Assembly: GCF_017795745.1 (NCBI RefSeq)
Contig: NZ_CP059067.1
Location: 372,001 to 436,000 of the forward strand
DNA from: Rhizobacter sp. AJA081-3
GTDB taxonomy: Bacteria > Pseudomonadota > Gammaproteobacteria > Burkholderiales > Burkholderiaceae_C
Reading direction: 5' to 3'
Length of the DNA: 64,000 nucleotides
In this document: piece by piece, positions 17,860 to 25,338 of the stretch
Layout of the letters: each line of letters starts with the position of its first letter
How positions within the stretch are numbered: the first letter of the stretch is position 1
Notes under the pieces: generated by a model
What the model saw: the letters and a program-made list of their open reading frames with translations, nothing else
Told to the model about the DNA's origin: nothing
The model's database searches: none
Position numbers and translations under genes: made by a program

Positions 17860-20151
17860 ATGCCTGTCTCGCCCCCATCCAGCGCCACGGCGCCCGCCAC
17901 GCCTCGCAACGGCGAGACGCTGAACCTGCCCGATCCCCGCCATGCGCAGCGCGTGCCGCCGCACATCGGCCGCGCGCAGCTCGAACGCATCCGCCGTGCC
18001 GCCTTCCTGCTGCCGCAGGTGGTGACGCCGGCCGACTACAGCGACGATGCCGGCAACCCCACGGTGCAGCTCGACCGCCTCGGTCTGGTGCTGCTGCAGA
18101 AGGCCGCCGCCGGCGCGCGGCCGAGCCGCTGGATCGACCCCGGGCTGATGGACAGCGCGCTGGCCCACCTCGAGGCCGTGGGCAGCGCCGGCACCACGCT
18201 GCCGCAGATGCTGGAGCGCCGCGCCGCGCTCGAGGCCAACGGCGTGGTGCGCGAAGGCGGCGGTTTCGTGCGCGAAGTGCAGCAGCCGCTGGCTGTGCCG
18301 GTGCCCGAAGGCCGGCCGTGGAACATCACGGTCGCCTTCCGCGTGCCGGTGGATGCCGAGCTGGCCTGGGCTTTCCACCGCAGCGGCAACCTGGACGCGC
18401 TGCGTGCCGCGCTGGGCGCGCCGCCGCCGCACCCGCAGGCCGAAGAATTGCGATCGCACCTGGCCGCGCTGGTGGCGCGCAGCCACGACTACCAGCCGCG
18501 CCGGCTCGAGCTGCTGCTGCCGCGCCTGCAGGCCGAGTGCGCCGCGCCGGTGCCGCTGCCGGCGATGAAGGCCGCCTGCACGCGTGCGCAGGACCGCTGG
18601 GAACACCGCGTCACCGAACTCGACATGCTCGAGGGCCTGAACAGCGAACTCGCCTTCCAGCGTTACCCCGACAGCTTCGAGACCGCGCGCCACCTGCAGC
18701 GCAGCGTCACGCTCTACGTCGGCCCGCCCAACAGCGGCAAGACGCACGCCGCCTTCGAGCGCCTGGCGCAGGCGCTGGACGGCGCCTACCTCGCGCCGCT
18801 GCGCCTGCTCGCGCTGGAAGGCCGCGACCGGCTCGTCGCGCGCGGCGTGCCCTGCTCGCTGCTCACCGGCGAGGAGAACGTGCCGGCCGACGACGCCCGC
18901 GTGGTGTCGAGCACCATCGAGATGGTCAACACGCGCAAGGCCATCGACGTGGCGGTGATCGACGAGGCGCAGATGCTTTTCGACATCTCGCGCGGCTGGG
19001 CCTGGACGCAGGCGATCGTCGGCGTGCCGGCCAACGAGGTGATCGTCATCTGCTCCGACTACGCGGTGCCGGCGATCGAGAAGCTGCTCGGCCTGTGCGG
19101 CGAGCGCTGCACGGTGCGCCGCTTCGAGCGCAAGCAGCATGTGCAGCTGCTGCCGAAGGCGGTGCCGCTGGCCTCGCTGCAGCTCGGCGACGCGGTGGTG
19201 GCGTTCAGCCGCCGCGACGTGCTGATGCTGCGCGACCAGATCTCGGCCGCCGGCCACCCAGTGGCGGTGATCTACGGTGCGCTGCCGCCCGAGGTGCGCC
19301 GCCGCGAGGCCGAGCGATTCGCCAGCGGCGAGGCGCACATCCTGGTGGCCACCGACGCGATCGGCATGGGCCTGAACCTGCCGATCCGCCGCGTGCTGTT
19401 CAGCACGCTGGAGAAGTTCGACGGCGAGGGCGACCGCCCTCTCGAAGAGACCGAGGTGCACCAGATCGCCGGCCGCGCCGGCCGCTTCGGCATGCACGAC
19501 GAGGGTTTCGCCGGCGTGCTCGACACCGCCGAGCCGACTGCCGCGCGGGAGCTGCGCGAGCTGATCGTCAAGCAGGCGAAGGCGCCGCGCGACTTCAAGG
19601 CACCGGTGGCGCCGAACCCCTGGCACGTCGAGACGATCGCCACGCGGCTGAACCGAAGCAAGCTGCGCGAGGTGCTCGGCGTGTTCGTCGAGCAACTGCG
19701 GCTGGACGACGCGCACTTCGAGGTCGCCGAGCTCGAGCAGATGCTGCAGCTCGCCGAGGCGCTGGACGACAGCGCGCCGAAGCTGACGCTGAAGGAGCGC
19801 TTCATCTACGCGCAGGCGCCGGTGGACACGCGTACCGACACGCAGTTGCAGGCCTTCCTCGGCTGGACCAGCGCGCATGCGCTGACCGGCCGTGCCGGGC
19901 GGCCCTGGTTCCTCGACGAAGTGGATGCGCACAGCCGGCTCGACCGCATGGAGCAGGCGCTGCGCGCCTGCACGCTGTGGCTGTGGCTGGACCTGCGCTT
20001 CCCCGGCATCTACGGCCATGTCGACGAGGTACAGGCGCTGCGCAGCCTGCTCAACGACGGCATCGAGCGCCAGCTCGGCGGCAAGCGCCCGCTGTCGCAG
20101 ATGCGTCGTGGCGGCCGCCCCGGCGGCGGCGGTGGGCGGCCCCGGGCATGA
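17860..20151 (+). CDS. Suv3-like superfamily 2 RNA helicase
   Basis: This 763-residue helicase resembles mitochondrial SUV3 and its bacterial relatives. Walker A is LYVGPPNSGKTHAAF (about residues 285-299), Walker B is VIDEAQMLFD (about 365), and motif VI is HQIAGRAGRFG. The region after the helicase core (about residues 600-745) carries the Suv3 C-terminal pattern, ending near RFPGIYGHVDEVQALRSLLNDGIE. An N-terminal ~280-residue extension is not recognised. SUV3 acts with an exoribonuclease in RNA turnover in mitochondria; the bacterial role is not well defined. The stop overlaps a RIO-type kinase gene (ATGA), so the two are translationally coupled. Confidence 0.85.
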   Translation: MPVSPPSSATAPATPRNGETLNLPDPRHAQRVPPHIGRAQLERIRRAAFLLPQVVTPADYSDDAGNPTVQLDRLGLVLLQKAAAGARPSRWIDPGLMDSALAHLEAVGSAGTTLPQMLERRAALEANGVVREGGGFVREVQQPLAVPVPEGRPWNITVAFRVPVDAELAWAFHRSGNLDALRAALGAPPPHPQAEELRSHLAALVARSHDYQPRRLELLLPRLQAECAAPVPLPAMKAACTRAQDRWEHRVTELDMLEGLNSELAFQRYPDSFETARHLQRSVTLYVGPPNSGKTHAAFERLAQALDGAYLAPLRLLALEGRDRLVARGVPCSLLTGEENVPADDARVVSSTIEMVNTRKAIDVAVIDEAQMLFDISRGWAWTQAIVGVPANEVIVICSDYAVPAIEKLLGLCGERCTVRRFERKQHVQLLPKAVPLASLQLGDAVVAFSRRDVLMLRDQISAAGHPVAVIYGALPPEVRRREAERFASGEAHILVATDAIGMGLNLPIRRVLFSTLEKFDGEGDRPLEETEVHQIAGRAGRFGMHDEGFAGVLDTAEPTAARELRELIVKQAKAPRDFKAPVAPNPWHVETIATRLNRSKLREVLGVFVEQLRLDDAHFEVAELEQMLQLAEALDDSAPKLTLKERFIYAQAPVDTRTDTQLQAFLGWTSAHALTGRAGRPWFLDEVDAHSRLDRMEQALRACTLWLWLDLRFPGIYGHVDEVQALRSLLNDGIERQLGGKRPLSQMRRGGRPGGGGGRPRA

Positions 20152-20993
20152 AGGCTCCCCCGCGCCTGCAATCGCTGATCGAAGAGGGCCTGATCGACAC
20201 CGTCGTGCGCCAGCTGATGAGCGGCAAGGAGGCGATGGTGTTCGTCGTGCGCTGCGGCGGCGAGACGCGCTGCGCCAAGGTCTACAAGGAGGCGACGCAG
20301 CGCAGCTTCCGCCAGGCGGTGGATTACACCGAGAACCGCAAGGTGAAGAACTCGCGCCAGGCGCGCGCCATGGCCAAGGGCACGAAGTTCGGCCGGCAGG
20401 CGCAGGAAGCGGCCTGGCAGAGCGCCGAAGTCGACGCGCTGTACCGCCTGGCGGCAGCCGGCGTGCGCGTGCCCAAGCCGTACAACTTCCACGACGGCGT
20501 GCTGCTGATGGAGCTGGTGGCCGATGCGAACGGCGACGCCGCGCCGCGCCTGAACGACGTGGCCTTCACGCCCGAGGAGGCGCGCACCCACCACGCCACG
20601 CTGCTCAAGGAAGTGGTGCGCATGCTGTGCGCCGGCGTCGTGCACGGCGACCTGTCGGAGTTCAACATCCTGCTCGCCGAAGACGGGCCGGTGATCATCG
20701 ACCTGCCGCAGGCGGTGGATGCCGCCGGCAACAACCACGCCAGCCGCATGCTGCTGCGCGACGTGGCCAACCTGCGCGCCTTCTTCGGCCAGTCGGCCCC
20801 CGAGCTGCTGGCCACCAGCTACGGCGCCGAGATCTGGGATCTGTACCAGCGTGGCCTGCTGCGCGTGGACACGGTGCTCACCGGCCGCTACGAGCCGGTG
20901 CAGGGCTCGGTGGACCTGGGCAGCATCCTGCGCGAGATCGACGACGCCCGCGACGAGGAAGCCGCGCGCCGGCTGCGCATGGGCGTGGCCTGA
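20148..20993 (+). CDS. RIO1-like atypical serine kinase
   Basis: The 281-residue protein has RIO kinase motifs: SGKEAMVFVVRCGG (nucleotide-binding loop), CAKVYKE with the ATP-binding Lys, VHGDLSEFNILL with the catalytic Asp and Asn, and IIDLPQAVD, the RIO equivalent of the metal-binding DFG motif. RIO1 of archaea and eukaryotes releases factors from pre-40S ribosomes; bacterial homologues are much less studied. It overlaps the Suv3-like helicase gene by 4 bp and is followed 7 bp later by a YgjP-like metalloprotease gene, suggesting an RNA or ribosome-maintenance operon. Kinase versus ATPase activity cannot be judged from sequence. Confidence 0.87.
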   Translation: MKAPPRLQSLIEEGLIDTVVRQLMSGKEAMVFVVRCGGETRCAKVYKEATQRSFRQAVDYTENRKVKNSRQARAMAKGTKFGRQAQEAAWQSAEVDALYRLAAAGVRVPKPYNFHDGVLLMELVADANGDAAPRLNDVAFTPEEARTHHATLLKEVVRMLCAGVVHGDLSEFNILLAEDGPVIIDLPQAVDAAGNNHASRMLLRDVANLRAFFGQSAPELLATSYGAEIWDLYQRGLLRVDTVLTGRYEPVQGSVDLGSILREIDDARDEEAARRLRMGVA

Positions 20994-21000
20994 GGGAGCG

Positions 21001-21510
21001 ATGAGCGTCGGCAAGTACCTGCTCGGCTACCCGCCCGATCTGCTGGCGCGGGCCACCGAGCTGCTCGCGCAGGGCCGGCTCGGCCGCAGCGTGCTCGAGC
21101 GTTATCCGCAGGCCCACGAGGTGCGCAGCGACCCGGCGCTGTACGACTACGTCACCGAACTCAAGCGCCAGCACATGCGCAGCGCGCCGCCGCTGGCCAA
21201 GGTGGCGTACGACAACCGGCTGCAGCTCGTGCAGCAGGCGCTGGGCACGCACACCGCGGTGTCGCGCGTGCAGGGCGGCAACCTCAAGGCCAAGCGCGAG
21301 ATTCGCGTGGCCAGCCTGTTCCGCGAGGCGCCGGAGCCCTTCCTGAAGATGATCGTCGTGCACGAGCTCGCGCACCTGAAGGAGCGCCAGCACGACAAGG
21401 CCTTCTACGCGCTATGCCAGCACATGGAGCCGGGCTATCACCAGCTCGAGTTCGACGTGCGGCTGTGGCTCACCGCCCGCGAGTTCGAGGCTTCGGGAGA
21501 ATCGCGCTAA
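21001..21510 (+). CDS. YgjP-like (DUF45/M48-type) zinc metallopeptidase
   Basis: This 169-residue protein has the YgjP-like signature VVHELAHLKERQHDKAFYALC followed by MEPGYHQLE; the HELAH pair plus the later His of QHDKAF would bind zinc. There is no signal peptide, so a cytoplasmic location is expected. It is the third gene of an apparent operon with the Suv3-like helicase and RIO kinase, with GGGAG before the ATG. The substrate is unknown for the family. Confidence 0.82.
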   Translation: MSVGKYLLGYPPDLLARATELLAQGRLGRSVLERYPQAHEVRSDPALYDYVTELKRQHMRSAPPLAKVAYDNRLQLVQQALGTHTAVSRVQGGNLKAKREIRVASLFREAPEPFLKMIVVHELAHLKERQHDKAFYALCQHMEPGYHQLEFDVRLWLTAREFEASGESR

Positions 21511-21520
21511 GCTGGCGGGC

Positions 21521-21841
21521 ATGAAAGCGCTCGCCCTGTCCCTGGCCCTGCTGTTGTGCCCGCTGCACGCGCCGGCGCAGGAGTCCGCCGCCCAGGTCAC
21601 CGACGCGCAACTCGCCGACTACCAGCTCGGCCTGGAGGCCGGCTGCAGGAGCAGCGGCCTGCGCCGGGGTGACTCGCCGGCGAAGATCGAAGCCTATTGC
21701 GGCTGCGTGATGAAGACGCTGCGCGACAACGTCACGCGCGGCGAGTGGCAGCAGGCCTTCTACTTCTTCAGCAAGGACATGCCGCGCGAGGAGATGCAGG
21801 TGCTCTCGGCCGTGACGCCGAAGTTCCAGGCCTGCCGCTGA
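21521..21841 (+). CDS. Small secreted protein of unknown function
   Basis: This 106-residue protein has a clear signal peptide (MKALALSLALLLCPLHAPAQ). The mature part carries conserved-looking cysteines: one in LEAGCRSSGLRRGDSP, CGC in IEAYCGCVMKTL and a final ACR. It is reminiscent of small periplasmic disulfide proteins seen widely in proteobacteria, but I do not recognise a named family. It begins 10 bp after the YgjP-like gene, so it may share that transcript. Confidence 0.7.
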   Translation: MKALALSLALLLCPLHAPAQESAAQVTDAQLADYQLGLEAGCRSSGLRRGDSPAKIEAYCGCVMKTLRDNVTRGEWQQAFYFFSKDMPREEMQVLSAVTPKFQACR

Positions 21842-21854
21842 GTCGCCTCGCGAT

Positions 21855-22022
21855 TCAGCTCATGTGGCGCACCGGCGCCTCTTGCTGCGCGGCGGCAACT
21901 TCGCCGGGGTGGCGCTCCAGGTTGAACGGGATCGAGACGAAGGCGGTGAAGATCACCGGGGCAAGCGTGATCACGACGACGCCGAGGTAGCGGCGCAGGA
22001 AGCTCTGGAGTTGGGTGTGCAT
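21855..22022 (-). CDS. Small single-pass membrane protein (55 aa)
   Basis: A short frame on the minus strand encodes a 55-residue protein with one hydrophobic helix, YLGVVVITLAPVIFTAFVSI, and a polar C-terminus rich in Ala, Glu and Gln. The ATG at 22022 is preceded by AAAGGA at a good distance. It lies next to the nitric-oxide gene block. No function is recognised; the coding call rests on the ribosome site, the clean start and the transmembrane segment. Confidence 0.55.
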   Translation of the reverse strand: MHTQLQSFLRRYLGVVVITLAPVIFTAFVSIPFNLERHPGEVAAAQQEAPVRHMS

Positions 22023-22163
22023 GTCGGTCCTTTCGGTGGATGACTCGGTACCCACAGCATCGGTGACGCGCATTAAGGAGTTCTGAGCGGCCCGCTCACG
22101 CTTGCCCCACGTCGCGGGAAGGTCTAGCCGCCCGGCCAGGGGGACACGCCGCACAATGGGTCG

Positions 22164-22490
22164 ATGGCCCTGCCGCACGCACATCCCCTGGACACCATCG
22201 ACCTGCGGCCGCTCGGCGAGTCGCTCGCGGCCACGCCGAGCACCAGCCTGATCAAGACCGCTGCGCTGCAGCTGATGCGCGTGGTCCTGCGCCGCGGCGA
22301 AACCTTCGCCGAGCACCGGGTGCCCGGCGAGATCACGATTCACTGCCTCGAGGGCGAGGCCGCTCTCAGCACACCGACGCGCGAATGCCTGCTCGGCGCC
22401 GGCCAGCTCGTGCTGCTGGCCGGCGGCGAGCCGCACGGGCTGCGCGCGATCACCGACACCTCGCTGCTGGTGACGCTGCGGCTCGATTGA
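22164..22490 (+). CDS. Small cupin-domain protein
   Basis: This 108-residue protein is a single cupin barrel. VVLRRGETFAEHRVPGEITIHCLEGEAAL corresponds to cupin motif 1 (though the usual HxH is reduced to one His) and GAGQLVLLAGGEPHGLRAI to motif 2 with a metal-type His. Such small cupins bind metals or small ligands; the exact role is unknown. It is divergent from the small membrane protein and faces the SirB2-like gene. Confidence 0.72.
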   Translation: MALPHAHPLDTIDLRPLGESLAATPSTSLIKTAALQLMRVVLRRGETFAEHRVPGEITIHCLEGEAALSTPTRECLLGAGQLVLLAGGEPHGLRAITDTSLLVTLRLD

Positions 22491-22508
22491 GCCGCACCTT
22501 CTGCGGCG

Positions 22509-22898
22509 TCAGAGCAGCGAGAACAGCCCGCTGGCCTGCTTGGTGATGGCCACCGCGACGATCTGCGCGAAACACAGCAGCGCGGCGATCCAGGCCAGCG
22601 CCCGCTGAGCCGGCGGCCGCTGCGGCCGCAGTGCCACCAACCCCAAGCCGATGTAGGCCAGCAACCCGGCGATCTTGGCCGCCAGCCACGGCGTGGTCAG
22701 CGGGTTGAGCTGCAGCAGCCAGGCCAAACCGACGGCCGAGCCGAGCAGCACGGTGTCGACGACATGCGGCAGCGTGCGCGCCGCGCGTGCGCGCACCCAG
22801 GCTGCGCCGGCCAGCGAGCCCAGCCCACGGGCGAAGAATCCGGCGATCGACAGCGCGACGGCGCCCTGGTGCACGAGCTTGAGGGTCGCGTAGTCCAT
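22509..22898 (-). CDS. SirB2-like membrane protein
   Basis: This 129-residue protein has four predicted membrane helices and resembles the SirB family (LKLVHQGAVALSIAGFFARG, PHVVDTVLLGSAVGLAWLL, WLAAKIAGLLAYIGLG). The family has no firm biochemical role, but it often sits with nitric-oxide or respiratory genes. It is 9 bp downstream of nnrS on the same strand, so it is the last gene of the nitric-oxide operon here. Confidence 0.75.
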   Translation of the reverse strand: MDYATLKLVHQGAVALSIAGFFARGLGSLAGAAWVRARAARTLPHVVDTVLLGSAVGLAWLLQLNPLTTPWLAAKIAGLLAYIGLGLVALRPQRPPAQRALAWIAALLCFAQIVAVAITKQASGLFSLL

Positions 22899-22907
22899 CG
22901 CGCAGGC

Positions 22908-24101
22908 TCAGCCCGGCTTGCCATCCAGCCGCGGGCGCAGCAGCATCGGCGCGTAGCGCAGCGTGAAGAGCGCGAAGCCGCAGGCCCATAGCCAGCCCGA
23001 CACCAGTGCGGCACCGGCGCTGGCGCCCGGCGCCACCAGCGGCACCCCCACGCGCACCAGTGCCGCGATCAGGAGGCACAGGTAGCAGGCCACGTCGAAG
23101 CGGTCGGCGAGCAGCGGCCGCGCGGTGTGGCCGCGCGTGGTACGCGTCATCATGCCGAGGGTCAGCCCCCCGATCGCGCCGGCGGTCAGCGCGTGCGTGG
23201 CCACCGACGGAAGGATCCAGCCGAGTTCGGCCAGCATTCTCAGCGCCAGGTGCAGCACGATCCACGCATAGGCGGCGTGCAGCACCCACACCAGCGGCGT
23301 GCGCAGCGTGCGCCAGGGTTGCCACAGCGTCAGGCGCGCCGCATGCGCCGCGGTGCACAGCAGCAGCAAGGCGGCCAGTGGCGCGCCGTGCACGCCGGCG
23401 AGGTCGGCCGCGATCAGCGCGAGCACGCTGCCCAGCGCCAAGCGCTCCAGCGTCTCGTGGCGGCGCGCTTTCGCGCCGGGCACGCCGTTGTTGGTGAACA
23501 TCGGGATCACGCGGCCGCCCATCACGGCCATGATGAACAGCATCATGTCCAGCGCCAGCCGCACGCCCACCCAGCCCGGCAGCGTGATCACGTCCAGTTG
23601 CGCGAGGTGCAGGCCGAGCTGCGCTGCGCCCATCGCGACGAGCAGGCCGACGAAGAAGTAGTTGCGCCGGTTCTTCGCGCGGACCAGCGGCACGGCCAGG
23701 CCGGCCGCCGCAGCCAGCGGGAAGGCGGTGTTGACGATCGCCGCGGCCATGCCGAAGGGCGTGAGCACGAGCACGCGGCCAGCCACCCACAGAAGTGCGA
23801 GAAGCGCCAGCGGCCAGCCGGTGGGCGTGGGCTGGCCCGACCAGTTGCGCCCGGCGGTGAACAGGAAGCCGACGACCACGGCCAGCCCGTAGCCGAACAG
23901 CATCTCGTGCGCGTGCCACAGCGGCCCGGCGAGGTAGGCGTGGCCGAGCCAGCCGCTGAACTGCAGCGACCACAGCAGCACCGACAGCGCCGAGAACGTG
24001 CTCGCCAGCAGGTAGAACGGCCGGAAGCCGAGTTGCCACAGCGCGAAGCCGCGCGCCGGCTGCGGATGCGGCTCCTCGATGTTCAGGATCAGCGTGCTCA
24101 T
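22908..24101 (-). CDS. nnrS: NnrS family heme-copper membrane protein
   Basis: The 397-residue protein is a polytopic membrane protein of about twelve helices matching NnrS: ALWQLGFRPFYLLAS at the N-terminus, WHAHEMLFGYGLAVVVGFLFTAGRNW, and GGRVIPMFTNNGV with putative metal-binding residues. NnrS is known to bind heme and copper and to protect against nitric-oxide stress. The ATG at 24101 overlaps the stop of the nsrR gene (ATGA), so it is translated with its regulator. The divergent FNR box and NsrR-like sites about 0.8 kb upstream probably drive it. Confidence 0.92.
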   Translation of the reverse strand: MSTLILNIEEPHPQPARGFALWQLGFRPFYLLASTFSALSVLLWSLQFSGWLGHAYLAGPLWHAHEMLFGYGLAVVVGFLFTAGRNWSGQPTPTGWPLALLALLWVAGRVLVLTPFGMAAAIVNTAFPLAAAAGLAVPLVRAKNRRNYFFVGLLVAMGAAQLGLHLAQLDVITLPGWVGVRLALDMMLFIMAVMGGRVIPMFTNNGVPGAKARRHETLERLALGSVLALIAADLAGVHGAPLAALLLLCTAAHAARLTLWQPWRTLRTPLVWVLHAAYAWIVLHLALRMLAELGWILPSVATHALTAGAIGGLTLGMMTRTTRGHTARPLLADRFDVACYLCLLIAALVRVGVPLVAPGASAGAALVSGWLWACGFALFTLRYAPMLLRPRLDGKPG

Positions 24102-24574
24102 GACGAAGCGCTCCTCGCGGACGCCTTGGGCCGCTCGCGCCCGATGAACAGCATGCGCGACAGCGCGTCGCGGTTGTGCACCAGGTCGGCCAGCGTGTAG
24201 CGGTCGAGCACGGCGTGAAAGGCGTCGGCGGCCTCCTGCAGCACGCCGTGCAGGCGGCACACGCGAGCGATCGTGCAGGTGTTGCCGCCGTCGCGGTCGA
24301 AACATTCGGCCGGCAGGTCCGCGCCCTCGGTCTGCCGCACCACCTCGCCGACGACGATCTCGCCGGCCTCGCGCGCCAGCTGCATGCCGCCGCCCTTGCC
24401 GCGCACCGTGGCCAGCCAGCCGGCCTGGCCGAGGAAGTGCACCACCTTCGTCAAGTGGTTCTCGGAGACCCCGAAGGCCGTGGCGATTTCGGCGATGGTG
24501 GCGCGCCGGCCCGGCTCGCAGGCCAGGTAGATCAGCACGCGCAGGCTGTAGTCGGTGAAGCTGGTGAGTTTCAT
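24098..24574 (-). CDS. nsrR: NsrR, nitric-oxide-sensing Rrf2-family repressor
   Basis: This 158-residue Rrf2 regulator has the winged helix (SLRVLIYLACEP, TIAEIATAFGVSENHLTKVVHFLGQAGWL) and RGKGGGMQLAR. Three cysteines in CFDRDGGNTCTIARVC are positioned as the Fe-S cluster ligands of NsrR. NsrR represses nitric-oxide detoxification genes until the cluster is nitrosylated. It lies between a DUF2249 gene (19 bp upstream) and nnrS (4-bp overlap), so it is probably autoregulated through the two NsrR-like sites upstream of the DUF2249 gene. Confidence 0.9.
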   Translation of the reverse strand: MKLTSFTDYSLRVLIYLACEPGRRATIAEIATAFGVSENHLTKVVHFLGQAGWLATVRGKGGGMQLAREAGEIVVGEVVRQTEGADLPAECFDRDGGNTCTIARVCRLHGVLQEAADAFHAVLDRYTLADLVHNRDALSRMLFIGRERPKASARSASS

Positions 24575-24593
24575 GGGCGGGGCCGGTGCAGGC

Positions 24594-24863
24594 TCAGTGG
24601 CAGCAGCCGCCGCAGCAGGTGCCGGCGGCGGCGCGCTTGGTGATCTGCACGCGCCAGGTGTCGGGGCCGGACTCGAGATAGGTCCAGTCGAAGGCGCCCG
24701 GGCTCTCGGACTCGAACTGCAGGTACAGCGGGCGTGGGTCGTGGTCGTTGACGAGTTCGAGCGCGGCGCCGGGCAGCAGCGCGCGGAAGGTCGAGAAGAT
24801 CAGCGGATGGCGCTCGCGCGGCGCGATGGCGCGCACGTCGACGGTGGTGGTGTTGGCGGACAT
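24594..24863 (-). CDS. DUF2249 domain protein with cysteine-rich tail
   Basis: This 89-residue protein is a single DUF2249 domain: VRAIAPRERHPLIFSTFRALLPG, LELVNDHDPRPLYLQFE and FDWTYLESGPDTWRVQITKR are typical. The C-terminus is CCGGCCH, a likely metal site. DUF2249 genes are regularly found in nitric-oxide and denitrification clusters under NsrR or FNR-type control, which fits here. The ATG at 24863 has AAGGAAG upstream. It is the first gene of the nsrR-nnrS operon. Confidence 0.85.
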   Translation of the reverse strand: MSANTTTVDVRAIAPRERHPLIFSTFRALLPGAALELVNDHDPRPLYLQFESESPGAFDWTYLESGPDTWRVQITKRAAAGTCCGGCCH

Positions 24864-24885
24864 GGTCTTCCTTTGCTCGGATTTG

Positions 24886-24907
24886 AAGGTATATCGGCAA
24901 TGCACCT
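24886..24907. promoter_or_regulatory. NsrR-like operator 1
   Basis: The sequence AAGGTATAT, five bases, then CAATGCACCT at the other side forms an imperfect dyad of the NsrR type (AAG-A-TGCAT half-sites). It lies 23 bp upstream of the DUF2249 start codon, where a bound repressor would block transcription of the nsrR operon. The match is partial, so this is a candidate. Confidence 0.5.
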
Positions 24908-24930
24908 ATGCTAGCGAGACATCGCCTCAT

Positions 24931-24953
24931 AAGCAATATTCAGAATGCACCTT
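24931..24953. promoter_or_regulatory. NsrR-like operator 2
   Basis: A second imperfect dyad, AAGCAATATT then CAG then AATGCACCTT, shares the right half-site (AATGCACCT) of the first candidate 45 bp away. It is next to the FNR box and between the divergent DUF2249 and DUF59 genes, so it could serve both directions. Confidence 0.45.
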
Positions 24954-24957
24954 TAAG

Positions 24958-24971
24958 TTGATGTCGATCAA
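24958..24971. promoter_or_regulatory. FNR/DNR-type binding site TTGATGTCGATCAA
   Basis: TTGAT-GTCG-ATCAA is an exact match to the FNR/Anr/DNR consensus TTGAT-N4-ATCAA. It is in the 142-bp divergent region between the DUF2249 and DUF59 genes. Its centre is about 40 bp before the DUF59 start and about 100 bp from the DUF2249 start, so it probably activates one or both operons under low oxygen or nitric oxide. Confidence 0.8.
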
Positions 24972-25005
24972 ACCCGGGCGAGGCCGGCCTGCCGACCATG
25001 GCGCC

Positions 25006-25338
25006 ATGGACATCAACGACAGCGTCGACGCGGACCGCCGCAAGGCGATGGGCGCACTGACGCAGGTGGTCGACCCCGAGATCTGCGAGAACATCGTCGA
25101 GCTCGGGCTGGTCGAGCGGCTGCGGATCGAGCCCGCGTGCATCGAGCTCACGCTGGTGCTTACCAGCCCGACCTGCCCGATGGGCGACGCGATCATCGAC
25201 GACGCCCAGCAGGCGCTGCAACACGCCTTCCCCGGCCGCGAGGTGCAGGTGAGCGAGGCGCACGAGGTCGACTGGTCGCCGCAGCGCATGGGCGCTGCCG
25301 CGCGCAAGCGCCTGGGGTGGGACGATGCGACAGCCTGA
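25006..25338 (+). CDS. DUF59 (MIP18/PaaD-like) metal-sulfur cluster protein
   Basis: This 110-residue protein is a DUF59 domain: DPEICENIVELGLVERLRIE and LTSPTCPMGDAIIDDAQQAL, with the conserved Cys, are typical of SufT/PaaD-like iron-sulfur assembly factors. In nitric-oxide clusters such proteins may help repair or load Fe-S enzymes. The stop overlaps the next membrane-protein gene by 14 bp. An FNR box lies 34 bp before the ATG at 25006. Confidence 0.85.
   Translation: MDINDSVDADRRKAMGALTQVVDPEICENIVELGLVERLRIEPACIELTLVLTSPTCPMGDAIIDDAQQALQHAFPGREVQVSEAHEVDWSPQRMGAAARKRLGWDDATA

Noticed and set aside
17581-20019. Very long open frame antisense to the Suv3-like helicase gene
   Set aside because: Long antisense frames are common in DNA of this GC content because of third-position bias; the product is His/Arg/Gln-rich without domains, whereas the sense strand has a complete helicase.
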